Shown here piece after piece: positions 36,166 through 45,117 of a stretch of DNA of 64,000 bases. Origin of the DNA: Mycolicibacterium frederiksbergense (GTDB lineage Bacteria > Actinomycetota > Actinomycetes > Mycobacteriales > Mycobacteriaceae); contig NZ_CP038799.1 of the NCBI RefSeq assembly GCF_012223425.1, positions 434,001 to 498,000 of the forward strand, given 5' to 3'. Both the position numbers and the translations under genes were made by a program. Every line of letters starts with the position of its first letter. Within the stretch, counting starts at the first letter, position 1. Below the pieces are notes generated by a model. It ran no database searches and had not been told where the DNA came from. It saw nothing but the letters and a program-made list of their open reading frames with translations.

Positions 36166-38336
36166 GGGGTGCTCCTGCGGTGGGCGGTGAGATCGAGAGT
36201 CAGCGGGACTGGTCCAGCGCTGGCTCGATGACACTGGGTTGTCGCGCCGTGGGCTGCGGAGCCGGGCGCATCGTCGAGGGCGGCCAGGAGTCGGGTAAGC
36301 GCGTGGTGTTCAGCTCGGCGGCGGATCAGCCAGACGTTGTCCTCGGGCATGGGATGGCCGTGTCGCTGTTCGAATTCCGTTGTGGCCCGGTCGATCAGGT
36401 CGGTGGTCTCGCGGAGTTGACGTTGCAGTACGTCGTGGTGGGTGTGGTCGGTGACGAAAACTGAGCAGGTCAGGCAGGCGTTGCCTTTGTCGCAGGATTG
36501 CAGCGGTGGCAGCATGCACCACCCGTTGGGCAGGAACCGGTCTGCGCGGCGGAACAGGTGCAGACTGTCGTGGTCGTCGCTGGAGAGTTGGATGCGGGTG
36601 CCGTCGGATCGCAGCTTGGCCGTGGCCAGGAATGCCTGCTCGGCGTGTTCGTCGCGGGCGGCGATGTAGTGCATCGTCATGGTGGGGGTGGCGTGCCCTG
36701 CATAGCGCTGTAGGACGTGAATCGGCAGACCGAGTTCGGCCAGTCGGGTCAGCCGGGTGTGGCGGAAGCGGTGAGTGTGGCTTAACCGCACGGCGTGGCC
36801 CTTGGCGTCGGTGATCTGAACGAGGTCGCTGAGGCTGCGCAGCACCCAGTTGTAGGTACCTGCCGGATAGGGTTTGTCACCGCGGCGGTTGCCCAGACGC
36901 CGCGCGAACAGATACCGCCTGCTGCCTTCTGGATGCTGGATTTGGAGCCAACGGTGTTGTTCGGCAATGACTTCGGTGACCTCGCGGTCGACGAGGATGA
37001 TGTCGGGTGCGACATCGATCTTGCTCTGCGCGTAGCGGAACCTGGTCAGCATTTGGCCATCGCCCTCGGCCGCTGCGGTAGTGGCGGGCGCAGCCGAAAG
37101 GCAGTCGAAGTCGCAGGTGCGGATCTCGCTGGCCCGCCGGCCGGTGAGGATCTGCAGCAGGATCATCCGCATCGCTTGCGGGTCGTCAAGTCCGTTGGCG
37201 GTGAGGGTGGTGCCGTCGCCGCGGGTGATGGTCATCTGCTCGGTGCGCGGCAACCCGATCAGCGGCAGCGCCGCAGTGATCTGCGCGAGTGCGTGATCAT
37301 CGATGTAGTTCGCATCGTTGAAACCGCGTTGATGCGGTATCCGGGTGACCCGGCCGAACCAGCTGGAGGCGTGTGCTGCGCTCACTCGTTGCCAGGGCTC
37401 GGCACCGAGAACGCTGCGAGCCTCCCCGGGATTGGCGGCAATGAAGTCCAAGAGGCCGGCCACCGCTCGCAGGTCGTCGTTGATTCCCCGGATCGGCACT
37501 GTTCTTCCGAGGTGGCGTGTGTCGGATTGGCGGGTGACGCGGTTGGCTGCCACGGCGGTCCACCGCGCGAACGCCGCCGCCTGTTCGACCGCGCTCGTTG
37601 GGTCGCCCAGGATGCCAGTCGGGTCGTCGAAGCTGGCGGTCAGCCAGTTGTCGAACCGGCGGAAGCTGCGCATGCGTTCCTGGCTGACCGTGGTCCAGCG
37701 CAGCGCCCCGGATTCGAGCATCGTGCCCAGGTGCCACTTCACCGCGGCCCGCAACCACGGAAGCTGTATATCTCCGGGTGCGCAGCCGTAGTTGGCGACC
37801 GGTTCACGATCGGTCAGTGGTATCCGCGGATCGCAGCGCGGGTGCCAGAAGTCCAGGTGCCACCACGGGCCGTCGTGGCAGGCGGCGATCAGGGCGTGCC
37901 GGGCGAACCCGAACAGAGCGTGCACCCGGCCCCGACCTCGGGGTGAGGGCAGTCGCTTGCCCCTGCTGAGATAGAACCAGCTCTGCAACACCGCGGCGGC
38001 GTCGTAATCCATCGCCCGGATCGACGAGGGGAAATCACGGCCCTCGGTAACTGCCCGCCGAATCATGTTGGCCAACTGCGCCATCGCCAACACCGAGACA
38101 CGGGTGCCATCACCGGCCTGCCAGTGCGCCATCCACGCCAGCTCCGCGGCGAACGGATCGGGTAATTCGCTCAGATCCAAATGCGGCCAATCATTCTCGG
38201 TAATCGACGCCCAGTTCTCGATACCGGGCCCGAGCACGGGGCCACGCCACTGTGCTGGCAGCTCGTCAAAGAGTCGCCAGATCGGATCGAGGTGTTCGGC
38301 ACTACGCAGGCGCAGGTGGCCATGCTCGTCGATCAC
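36162..38336 (-). CDS. Large tyrosine recombinase of Tn554-like element (TnpB-like)
   Basis: This 724-residue recombinase has a long N-terminal region and a catalytic domain with LTGRRASEIRTCD (first Arg), HTHRFRHTRLTRL (HxxR), YAGHATPTMTMHYI (His/Tyr). A Cys-rich segment CDKGNACLTCSVFVTD sits near residue 635 and may bind zinc. GTG start overlaps the tnpA stop. Confidence 0.9.
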   Translation of the reverse strand: MIDEHGHLRLRSAEHLDPIWRLFDELPAQWRGPVLGPGIENWASITENDWPHLDLSELPDPFAAELAWMAHWQAGDGTRVSVLAMAQLANMIRRAVTEGRDFPSSIRAMDYDAAAVLQSWFYLSRGKRLPSPRGRGRVHALFGFARHALIAACHDGPWWHLDFWHPRCDPRIPLTDREPVANYGCAPGDIQLPWLRAAVKWHLGTMLESGALRWTTVSQERMRSFRRFDNWLTASFDDPTGILGDPTSAVEQAAAFARWTAVAANRVTRQSDTRHLGRTVPIRGINDDLRAVAGLLDFIAANPGEARSVLGAEPWQRVSAAHASSWFGRVTRIPHQRGFNDANYIDDHALAQITAALPLIGLPRTEQMTITRGDGTTLTANGLDDPQAMRMILLQILTGRRASEIRTCDFDCLSAAPATTAAAEGDGQMLTRFRYAQSKIDVAPDIILVDREVTEVIAEQHRWLQIQHPEGSRRYLFARRLGNRRGDKPYPAGTYNWVLRSLSDLVQITDAKGHAVRLSHTHRFRHTRLTRLAELGLPIHVLQRYAGHATPTMTMHYIAARDEHAEQAFLATAKLRSDGTRIQLSSDDHDSLHLFRRADRFLPNGWCMLPPLQSCDKGNACLTCSVFVTDHTHHDVLQRQLRETTDLIDRATTEFEQRHGHPMPEDNVWLIRRRAEHHALTRLLAALDDAPGSAAHGATTQCHRASAGPVPLTLDLTAHRRSTP

Positions 38337-39514
38337 TCGGCCACCCGCCAGCTGCTGGCATAGGACGCCCAGTTGGCTGCTGCTCGCAGGGCTTCGTCAT
38401 CGCGAACCCAGCCGTAGAGGTCAAGGGTGGTCTGCACGTGGGCGTGCCCGAGGCGTCGGGAGACCACCCACTCCGGCGTCCCCGCCAGCAGCAGTGCAGT
38501 GGCATGGGTGTGGCGGAACCAATGCGGCGTCCACCCGGGTGGCCCGATGCAGCGCCGACGCAGCGTGGCCACCTTCTCCCGGACCGTCGTCTCTCGCAAT
38601 GCGGCCAACAACGGTGGTCGGAACACATTCACCAGTAGCGGCGACGTGTCCGTAAGAGCAATGCCGCCTTCGGTTGCCCGGCAGGCGATATCGGTGAGAT
38701 AGTCGGCGAACAGCCGCTCGAGGTCGGCCCCGACATAGACCCGTCGCGGTCGCATCATCTTCACCCGCGCCCCGTTGGGATTATCCGAGCGGGGCACGAT
38801 CTGCACATACGCGGTGCCGCCGCGGCCAAGCACGAACTCGCCGATCCGCAGACCCAGCGCCTCCCCGAGACGCATCCCGGTCTCGGCCAACAGGGCGAAC
38901 ACGAACCGATCGCGCAGGTTGCCTCGCCACGATCCGGACTCGGCGTCGAAGACCGCGCAGCCATCCAGGATCGCCTGAATCTGCTCGGGCAGGAGCACGG
39001 GCGGTCTGTCGCGGCGGCGGTCGCGGCGCACGCGCACCAGCGATGACGCGACCGGGGCCGAACGCGCATCCAGATGCGCAAGCAAGCCTCGCGCCGGTCG
39101 GTGCCGCGGTGCTCCACGAAGGAGCCGTCCCGCTACCGCCACCCCGGACACGGCCTGATGCCAACGGTAGAACGAAATCACCGCTGCCAGGCGGACTTCC
39201 AACGTTGCAGCGGTCGGCGTCGGGCCAGACCCGGTCAGCCGATGTTCAACCGTGCGGCCATTGCGCTGCCAGGACAGGAACGCCGTGAACGCGGGGACAC
39301 CGACATCACGCCAACCGTCGGTCTGTCCGCGTTGCTCCAGGAAGCTCCACCACTGCGCCAACGACGTCGCATAACCACGCACCGTGTTCGGTGACCACAG
39401 GTGCCGGTGAGCTTCGATCCACTCCTCGATCGGACCGACCGTTGCGAAGTCCTCGCCAAGCACAGTCCACGTCCGCTGCCCACCCGCAGGACACACAGCC
39501 ACCGGATACGCCAT
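38333..39514 (-). CDS. Tyrosine recombinase of Tn554-like element (TnpA-like)
   Basis: This 393-residue recombinase has an N-terminal SAM-like core-binding domain (WSPNTVRGYATSLAQWWSFL) and a catalytic domain with LLAETGMRLGEALGLR (Arg I), HWFRHTHATALLL (HxxR), LGHAHVQTTLDLYGWV (His and nucleophilic Tyr). GAAGGAACGG precedes the ATG. The same protein is encoded by copy 2 at 61885-63066. Confidence 0.9.
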   Translation of the reverse strand: MAYPVAVCPAGGQRTWTVLGEDFATVGPIEEWIEAHRHLWSPNTVRGYATSLAQWWSFLEQRGQTDGWRDVGVPAFTAFLSWQRNGRTVEHRLTGSGPTPTAATLEVRLAAVISFYRWHQAVSGVAVAGRLLRGAPRHRPARGLLAHLDARSAPVASSLVRVRRDRRRDRPPVLLPEQIQAILDGCAVFDAESGSWRGNLRDRFVFALLAETGMRLGEALGLRIGEFVLGRGGTAYVQIVPRSDNPNGARVKMMRPRRVYVGADLERLFADYLTDIACRATEGGIALTDTSPLLVNVFRPPLLAALRETTVREKVATLRRRCIGPPGWTPHWFRHTHATALLLAGTPEWVVSRRLGHAHVQTTLDLYGWVRDDEALRAAANWASYASSWRVAE

Positions 39515-39634
39515 CGTTGCCGTTCCTTCACGTTGAAGAACACCCGCCGATAAACCGGCAACAACGATGACTTGCCCCGCATCAACCCCCTTGTCACATA
39601 CATAGATTCGAGCGTGTTGCTACCCGTTGATAAC

Positions 39635-39988
39635 GGGTGGGCCCAGGAACACCACGTTGTCTTTGGCGGTAACGAAGTCCAGAGTTCCCAGATGGGCGAT
39701 GAGATCGCGCTTGAGGCCGCGGGCGTGGTCGAAGTCGAACTCCTCCAACGATTTCCGGGATGGAAACCGAGCCGCCCGGATGCGTCCCTCCCCGCCGTGG
39801 GATTCACGGGCGGACACCTCACGCTGCAGACACGCTGCCAGGAATTCCTCGTAGCTCCAGGTTTCGGTGCGCGCGCGCTCTGCCAGCCGGTCGATCGCCT
39901 CACGCAGGGTCGGCGCTTTCAAGGCCCGGGTCAGATACGCCAGCTCCGCGGTCACGTCCCGGCTGCCACTCGCGGTCTTGGTGGCCAT
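39635..39988 (-). pseudogene. istB: istB of IS-A, 5' part
   Basis: The IstB N-terminus (MATKTASGSRDVTAELAYL) through RKSLEEFDFDHARGL and KDNVVFLGPP, i.e. up to the first residues of the Walker A loop. The element core GATAAC begins at once after this. Together with 35232-35679 it makes a complete IstB. The ATG at 39988 overlaps the istA stop. Confidence 0.85.
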
Positions 39989-40815
39989 CACGCCACCGGC
40001 CCATCGAGCCCGAGCACGGCGTCATAATCGGCCAGCCGGCGTTGTTCGACCTCGACGTGCGCTGGCACAGTGAGAACGTCGAAACGGTGGCGGCGCAGCA
40101 GCTTGGCTGCATCCACGTGCTCGGGGTCAGAGATCGTCTGGTGCTTGGCCCAGATCCGAACATGGTCGCCGACCAGGGCGCCACCGCACCAGATGCGGAC
40201 CCGTTCCAGATCGGCGGTGACCTCGATGCGCCGCCCGACCGCGATCGGGTGCACCGAGTAGTCGTTGCCGTCGAGACGGACGTAGTGATCGCGCGGCAGC
40301 CGGGTCGAACTGCGCCACCCCAGGCTCGGTGGCACTGGCGGCAGGCTCAGCATCGCCGCCTTGTCGGCCTCGATCCGATCCACTGGGCGACACCCCAACA
40401 CCCGGTGCTGGCGGTGATTGGCCCGCACTAACCATTCGGTTAGTTGGGTGTTGAAGTCCGCCGGTGAGGTGAACACCCGACCTGGCAGAAACGCCCGTTC
40501 CAGGTAGTCGTGGAACCGCTCGACGAGTCCCTTGGCTTCGGGATCGGCGGGTTTGCAGATCAGCACCTTGGTTGCGAGCGTGCCGCGAAACCCCTGGCAT
40601 GCCGCGGTCAGCTCGGGCTGGCGTGCCCGCCACCGCCCGACCGCGCCCTCGCCGTCCCAGACCAACACCCGCGGCACCGCTCCCAGCGTCCAAAGATGCT
40701 GCCACCAACCGGCATAGAGGTCTTCGGCTGTCCGCGTCGGGATGAGCATTGCTGAGGCCCACCGCGAATACCCGCACACCATCGTCAACACCGGCAATGC
40801 GGTGGCCGTGCGGAT
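39988..40815 (-). pseudogene. istA: istA of IS-A, 3' part
   Basis: The C-terminal part of IstA: RTATALPVLTMVCGYSRWAS, VLVWDGEGAVG, CKPADPEAKGLVERFHDYLE (DDE-region Asp and Glu), and the C-terminal beta domain NDYSVHPIAVG. It begins at the CGGAT duplication at the left edge of IS-B. The 5' part is at 43358-43770. Confidence 0.85.
40811..40815. repeat. Target-site duplication CGGAT of IS-B (left copy)
   Basis: CGGAT at 40811-40815 recurs at 43358-43362. The same bases occur once if the two istA halves are joined, and the reading frame (GYGQIRTATALPVL) is then restored. Confidence 0.85.
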
Positions 40816-40928
40816 TGTCCGTGGCCATGAAAAAGTACCCGCTGGTGGCCAAGTAGAGGTCCCCGCTGGTGGCCAGATAAAAGTCCCCACCCTGTGTTCG
40901 TCGTGTCGATCAGGAACTGTGGGCCCCG

Positions 40929-42485
40929 ATGGTGACGGTGAAGGTGCCAACCAAACGCCACCACCACCGGGGAGTTCCATTGAAGTCTGCGAAGGACCGC
41001 ATGGACATCATTTCCGCCTACCAACAAGTCGGGTCGTACCGAGGTGCTGCCGACCTCTGCCACACCACCCCCAAGACCGTCAAACGGATCGTGAAGAAGT
41101 TCGAAGCCGGCGATAGCGCACCGCCACGGGCCCAACGGGCCCACAACTACGATGCGGTGACCGACCTGGTCACCGACCGTGTCGAGAAGTCCCAGGGCCG
41201 GATGTCGGCCAAACGGATGCTGCCGATGGCCAGGGCTGCCGGTTATCAGGGATCCGCCCGTAACTTCCGCCGCCTGGTCGCCGAGGCGAAGACGTTGTGG
41301 CGCAACGAGCATCACCGAGGGCGACGTCCCGCGGTGTGGTCACCGGGTGAGTATCTGGTCATCGACTGGGCCCAGGCCGCGCCGGGATTATTCCTGTTCT
41401 GCGCGGTGCTGGCGTTCTCACGGTGGCGCTTCGTCGCGTTCGCCACCGACCAGAAAGCCTCCACCACGTTGGCGTTGGTCGCCGAAGCATTCAATGCGAT
41501 CGGTGGTGTTCCGGCGCGAGTGCTGGCCGACCGGATGGCGTGCCTCAAGGGCGGGGTGGTTGCCAACGTGGTGATCCCGACGGCCGAATACGTGAGATTG
41601 GCAGGGCATTACGGATTCACTCCGGATTTCTGCCACGCCAACGACCCGCAGTCCAAGGGAATCGTGGAGAACCTCTGCGGCTATGCTCAACGCGACCTGG
41701 CCGTCCCGTTGTTGACCGAAGCCGCCATCGCCGGACGGCCAGTCGATCTGCGGGTCGCGAACACCGCCGCCGCAGCGTGGTGCGCCGAAGTCAACGCCAC
41801 GATGCATTCGGAGATCTGCGCCGTTCCCAACGAACGGCTGATCGTCGAACGTGAACTGCTGCAACCACTGCCGACGCTGCGGTTGCAGATCGGGGCACCC
41901 TCGGTACTGCGCAAGGTCGACCGACTGTCATGTATCCGATACGGCTCGGCCCGCTACTCGGTGCCGACCCGGCTGATCGGGACCAACGTCGCCGTCGTGG
42001 TCGATCACGGCGCGGTCTGCCTGGTTGAACCGGCCACCGGGATGATCGTGGCCGAACACGAGCTCGCCGCCCCAGGCAGTGCGTCGATTCTCGACGGGCA
42101 CTACGACGGGCCACGACCAGCACCGAACCGGGGTCCACGACCCCGAACCACGACCGAGCAGCAGTTCTGCGCCCTGGGTGCGGATGCCGAGGCCTTCCTG
42201 GTCGGGGCAGCGGCGATCGGCAACACCAGGCTGGGCTCTGAACTGGAGGTCCTGCTCGGGTTGGGAGCCGCGCACGGCACCGACGCACTGACCGCGGCGT
42301 TGCGCCGGGCGGTGGCGTTTCGGCGGTTCCGTGCTGCTGACGTGCGCTCGATCCTGGCCGCCGGCGCGGGAACACCGCAGCCCCGCCCGGCCGGTGACGC
42401 GCTGATCCTGGACCTCCCGGTCGCCCCGATGCGTTCGCTGGACGCCTACACGGTGAGCCCGGCCGACGGGGGTGTCACGTCATGA
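40929..42485 (+). CDS. istA: IstA transposase of IS-B
   Basis: This 518-residue transposase has an N-terminal helix-turn-helix (TTPKTVKRIVKKFEAG) and an rve integrase core with VIDWAQ (first Asp), LADRMACLKGG (second Asp), and NDPQSKGIVENL (Glu). A beta-barrel C-terminal domain follows (YSVPTRLIGTNV). It is in a different IS21 subgroup from the IS-A transposase. Start ATG assumed; no strong binding site. Confidence 0.88.
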   Translation: MVTVKVPTKRHHHRGVPLKSAKDRMDIISAYQQVGSYRGAADLCHTTPKTVKRIVKKFEAGDSAPPRAQRAHNYDAVTDLVTDRVEKSQGRMSAKRMLPMARAAGYQGSARNFRRLVAEAKTLWRNEHHRGRRPAVWSPGEYLVIDWAQAAPGLFLFCAVLAFSRWRFVAFATDQKASTTLALVAEAFNAIGGVPARVLADRMACLKGGVVANVVIPTAEYVRLAGHYGFTPDFCHANDPQSKGIVENLCGYAQRDLAVPLLTEAAIAGRPVDLRVANTAAAAWCAEVNATMHSEICAVPNERLIVERELLQPLPTLRLQIGAPSVLRKVDRLSCIRYGSARYSVPTRLIGTNVAVVVDHGAVCLVEPATGMIVAEHELAAPGSASILDGHYDGPRPAPNRGPRPRTTTEQQFCALGADAEAFLVGAAAIGNTRLGSELEVLLGLGAAHGTDALTAALRRAVAFRRFRAADVRSILAAGAGTPQPRPAGDALILDLPVAPMRSLDAYTVSPADGGVTS

Positions 42486-43291
42486 CCAGCACATCAGCGA
42501 AGGCCGTAAAACCCGTTGCGCCACCGTCAGTTCCGCCGCTGGCCGCTGATCTCGACGCCGGGTTACGGCGACTCAAACTGGCCGCGATCCGACGCACCGC
42601 ACCCGAAGTGTTGATCACCGCGAAGACCCAACGCTGGACCCCCGAGGAAGTGCTGCGAACCCTGATCGAAACCGAACTCGCTTCACGGGATGCCTCCAAC
42701 GTCGTCAACCGCCTCAAGGCCGCCGGCTTCCCCGTCACCAAGACACTCGAGTCGTTCGACGTGACAGTCTCCTCGATCCAGCCGAAAGTGTTCGACTACC
42801 TATCCAGCCTGGAATGGATACGCACACAACAGAACCTGGCCATCATCGGACCCGCCGGAACAGGTAAGTCCCACACCCTGATCGGACTGGGAGTCGCCGC
42901 CATCCATGCCGGGCACAAGGTGCGCTACTTCACCGCCGCCGACCTCGTGGAAACCCTCTACCGCGGCCTGGCCGACAACACCGTCGGCAAGATCATCGAA
43001 TCGCTGCTCCGGGTCGACCTGATCATCCTCGACGAACTCGGCTTCGCCCCACTCGACGACACCGCCACCCAACTATTGTTCCGGCTCGTCGCCGGCGCCT
43101 ACGAACGCCGCACCCTGGCCATCGGCTCGCACTGGCCATTCCAAGAATGGGGCCGATTCCTACCCGAACACACCACCGCCGTCAGCATCCTCGACCGGCT
43201 CCTGCACCACGCCACCGTCGTCATCACCGACGGCGACTCCTACCGCATGAAAGACGCCCACCACCGAAAGGAGAACACCCAACCAACCTAG
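42482..43291 (+). CDS. istB: IstB ATPase of IS-B
   Basis: This 269-residue AAA+ helper has Walker A GPAGTGKSH, Walker B LIILDELGFAPLD and sensor GSHWPFQEWG. Unlike the other two istB genes of the window, its Walker A region is not occupied by a Tn554-like element. It regulates target choice by IstA. Confidence 0.9.
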   Translation: MTSTSAKAVKPVAPPSVPPLAADLDAGLRRLKLAAIRRTAPEVLITAKTQRWTPEEVLRTLIETELASRDASNVVNRLKAAGFPVTKTLESFDVTVSSIQPKVFDYLSSLEWIRTQQNLAIIGPAGTGKSHTLIGLGVAAIHAGHKVRYFTAADLVETLYRGLADNTVGKIIESLLRVDLIILDELGFAPLDDTATQLLFRLVAGAYERRTLAIGSHWPFQEWGRFLPEHTTAVSILDRLLHHATVVITDGDSYRMKDAHHRKENTQPT

Positions 43292-43357
43292 GAATCACCA
43301 CACGGGGTGGAGACTTTTATCCGGCCACCAGCGGGTACTTCCATTTGGCCATTGACA

Positions 43358-43770
43358 CGGATCTGGCCGTACCCGACCGGCACTTCGACGTCGGGGAACC
43401 AGAAGTCACATTGGGCGATCTCGCCCGCCACATAGGTTGTGCGCGATACCGGATCCGGCGGCAGATACACCGGACGCAACTCCCGCACCCGCTCACTCAA
43501 TGTTCGGATCGAATACGACCATCCGATCCGTTCGGCGATCACCGTCGCCGGCATCCGCGGGAACGCCGCCAACAGCTCACGAATCCTGGGCTCGGCCCCG
43601 TCTGCCACCGACCCCGCCGGCGCCCGCTGATACTTCGGCGGGCCATCGGAGGCCAGCGCCGTCTTCACCGTGTTCCGCGATATCCCCAACACCCGTGCGA
43701 TCTCCGCAATCGGCATTTGCTCAGCCCGGCGTAACCGCCGGATCTCTGCCCAGTCCTCCACGCTCAACAC
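43358..43770 (-). pseudogene. istA: istA of IS-A, 5' part
   Basis: Codes for the N-terminal helix-turn-helix region (VLSVEDWAEIRRLRRAEQMP, ARVLGISRNTVKTAL) and the start of the integrase core (IAQCDFWFPDVEVPVGYGQIR). A GTG at 43770 preceded by GGGAGG is the likely start; a TTG 27 bases earlier is possible. Cut by IS-B after GYGQIR. Confidence 0.8.
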
Positions 43771-43863
43771 TCGCTTCCTCCCTCGGCCTATAGCCAAGGG
43801 TCTCCAGGAAGCTGGTCAATTTTCAGTTGCCGCGCAGTGGTCAGTATTCAGTTGCCGCCGACA

Positions 43864-43954
43864 GCCGTGCGTTCGCCGTACCCGGCCCTACCGCCAGGCC
43901 CACACTTGTCATCCCGGTCATCACTAGGGCGGCAATGAGCTTCTTCATTTTCAT
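43864..43954 (-). pseudogene. 5' part of secreted protein split by IS-A
   Basis: ATG at 43954 after GGAG. It encodes a signal peptide, MKMKKLIAALVMTGMTSVGL then AVGPGTANA, and stops being native at the target duplication. Its 3' part is at 34791-35172; the joined protein begins mature at ARPYCETGGYPG. The gene is adjacent to three DUF732-like secreted proteins and is probably another. Confidence 0.8.
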
Positions 43955-44077
43955 TGCTTCTCCATATTTGCAAACCTCACTACAGACCATCCCGAGAAAA
44001 CACATTCGACGTATTGCGGGCAGTGCATTGTGATCGAAGCGTCCAGAGGTGCGCGCCACCACCACGGGCGGAGGGAC

Positions 44078-44455
44078 TCACCAAGTGGAGCCGGTTGCCA
44101 ACTCGACAAGCATCTGAGGACAGTTGTCCTCCTCGGCCTGCCTAACGAAGTCCTCGACGTTCGGAGTGATCATGCCGGGATTCGTCTCGACCATGTGGTT
44201 GACAATGTCAGTCTCGCTGATCCCTTTCGCGCGCCAAGCGCAGATGTCCGTTGCATGGATGCCGACCGATTCCGGACTGGGACCATATGGGTTGTAGCCG
44301 TTGATCGGGGTGCTGTAGTACGGCTCGCAGACACCTTCCGAATTGAGTTCCCAGTTGACCTGGCAGGGTGGCGTGGCAGTCGCTGGAGCCGCTCCCATGA
44401 ATGCACCGACGGCACCTGCCGCCAACGTGGTCAGCAGAAGTCGCTTCAGTGCCAT
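44078..44455 (-). CDS. Secreted DUF732-like protein
   Basis: This 125-residue protein has a signal peptide (MALKRLLLTTLAAGAVGAFM ending APATATP) and a mature part with NWELNSEGVCEPYYS, then DICAWRAKGISETDIVNHMV, the DUF732-like helical segment with a conserved Cys, and a final Cys (DNCPQM). ATG at 44455 preceded by GGAG. Function unknown; family is widespread and secreted in mycobacteria. Confidence 0.75.
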   Translation of the reverse strand: MALKRLLLTTLAAGAVGAFMGAAPATATPPCQVNWELNSEGVCEPYYSTPINGYNPYGPSPESVGIHATDICAWRAKGISETDIVNHMVETNPGMITPNVEDFVRQAEEDNCPQMLVELATGSTW

Positions 44456-44695
44456 AGACCCATCTCCGAAATAATTAGTGTTAGTGAAGTTGCTGCGGGA
44501 TGATTGGCAATGTATATCAGACACGAACTCATCGATCTGGCAAAGTGTGAAGAAGCGCTAAGGTCCTAATACTTCGCGCCTCGCACACGGCCACTGATCA
44601 CCCGGTGCCTGGCGTCCGCCGCCGCCCGTCAGGATGACCGCAGTCATCGGCGCACACAGACTGGGCTCCAGGTTGCTGCCCATGCCGCCCAGAGA

Positions 44696-45082
44696 TCAGC
44701 ACAGCAACTTTTGGGCGTTCTTCAACACCTGGACTGCCGAGGTCGTATCGACGCCCCCGCTGACCATCTTTTGTGCGATTTCGTTGGGTGGTGTGCCGCG
44801 TCCCAAGCTCCGGCAAATCGAGTATCCGAGTTCCAGGACATCCTCGCCGGTGGAGCCTGCAAACAGTGTCCCGCTCTCGGTCAGGAAAGCAGCCTCTCCG
44901 TGGTACTCAACGTCGCTGTTAACCACGTAAGGCTCGCAGGCGCCGGTAACAGGGTTGCGGAACTCGAGGCATCCAGGCTCGGCGTTGGCGATCGCCGGCG
45001 CGACCAACGCGGCGACGAGGGCACCGGTCAGGACTGACAGGGCCGCAAACGCTCGCGCGCTAGCTACGCAACAGGTGGTCAC
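44696..45082 (-). CDS. Secreted DUF732-like protein
   Basis: This 128-residue protein starts GTG (GGAGG seven bases upstream) and has a signal peptide (ARAFAALSVLTGALVAALVA ending AIANAE). The mature part has CLEFRNPVTGACEPYVVN, LELGYSICRSLGRGTPPNEI and a C-terminal AQKLLC. DUF732 type by helix and Cys pattern. Confidence 0.78.
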   Translation of the reverse strand: MTTCCVASARAFAALSVLTGALVAALVAPAIANAEPGCLEFRNPVTGACEPYVVNSDVEYHGEAAFLTESGTLFAGSTGEDVLELGYSICRSLGRGTPPNEIAQKMVSGGVDTTSAVQVLKNAQKLLC

Positions 45083-45117
45083 GATGCCTCCTACTTCAAC
45101 CTCTTGAGGTGTCGCGA

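Larger units (their letters stand above)
35680..39634 (-). mobile_element. Tn554-like element, copy 1
   Basis: A 3955-bp unit with three genes in order tnpA-tnpB-tnpC (minus strand): two tyrosine recombinases of unequal size and a small coiled-coil protein, the Tn554 set, with stop/start overlaps at each junction. It is bounded by the core hexamer GTTATC (35680-35685) and GATAAC (39629-39634). No cargo gene is present. It lies within the Walker A codons of istB of IS-A. The first 2.2 kb appear identical to copy 2 at 61765-64000, in inverted orientation. Confidence 0.85.
40816..43357 (+). mobile_element. IS21-family element IS-B, intact
   Basis: 2542 bp. Left end TGTCCGTGGCCATGAAAAAG, right end (inverted) TGTCAATGGCCAAATGGAAG, both with following repeats of GTGGCCA...GTCCCCGCTG type. 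It encodes istA and istB on the plus strand, overlapping as ATGA. It interrupts istA of IS-A with a 5-bp duplication. As all genes and ends appear intact it is a likely active element. Confidence 0.88.
35173..43863 (-). mobile_element. IS21-family element IS-A, interrupted twice
   Basis: The left end is TGTCAACGGCAACCG and the right end, inverted, TGTCGGCGGCAACTG; each carries a second internal copy of GCAA(C/T)TGAAAATTGACCAGC-like repeat, as IS21 ends do. It encodes istA and istB on the minus strand. Removing the two insertions leaves about 2189 bp, a normal size. istA is split by IS-B (40816-43357) and istB by the Tn554-like element (35680-39634), so this copy cannot move by itself. It sits in a secreted-protein gene with a 5-bp duplication. 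Confidence 0.85.

Noticed and set aside
36795..37946. 383-codon plus-strand frame inside the Tn554-like element
   Set aside because: Antisense to the large recombinase; appears again in copy 2 simply because the copies are identical.
42482..43291. Tn554-like insertion in the third istB (IS-B)
   Set aside because: The P-loop codons GPAGTGKSH are uninterrupted and no GATAAC core is present.
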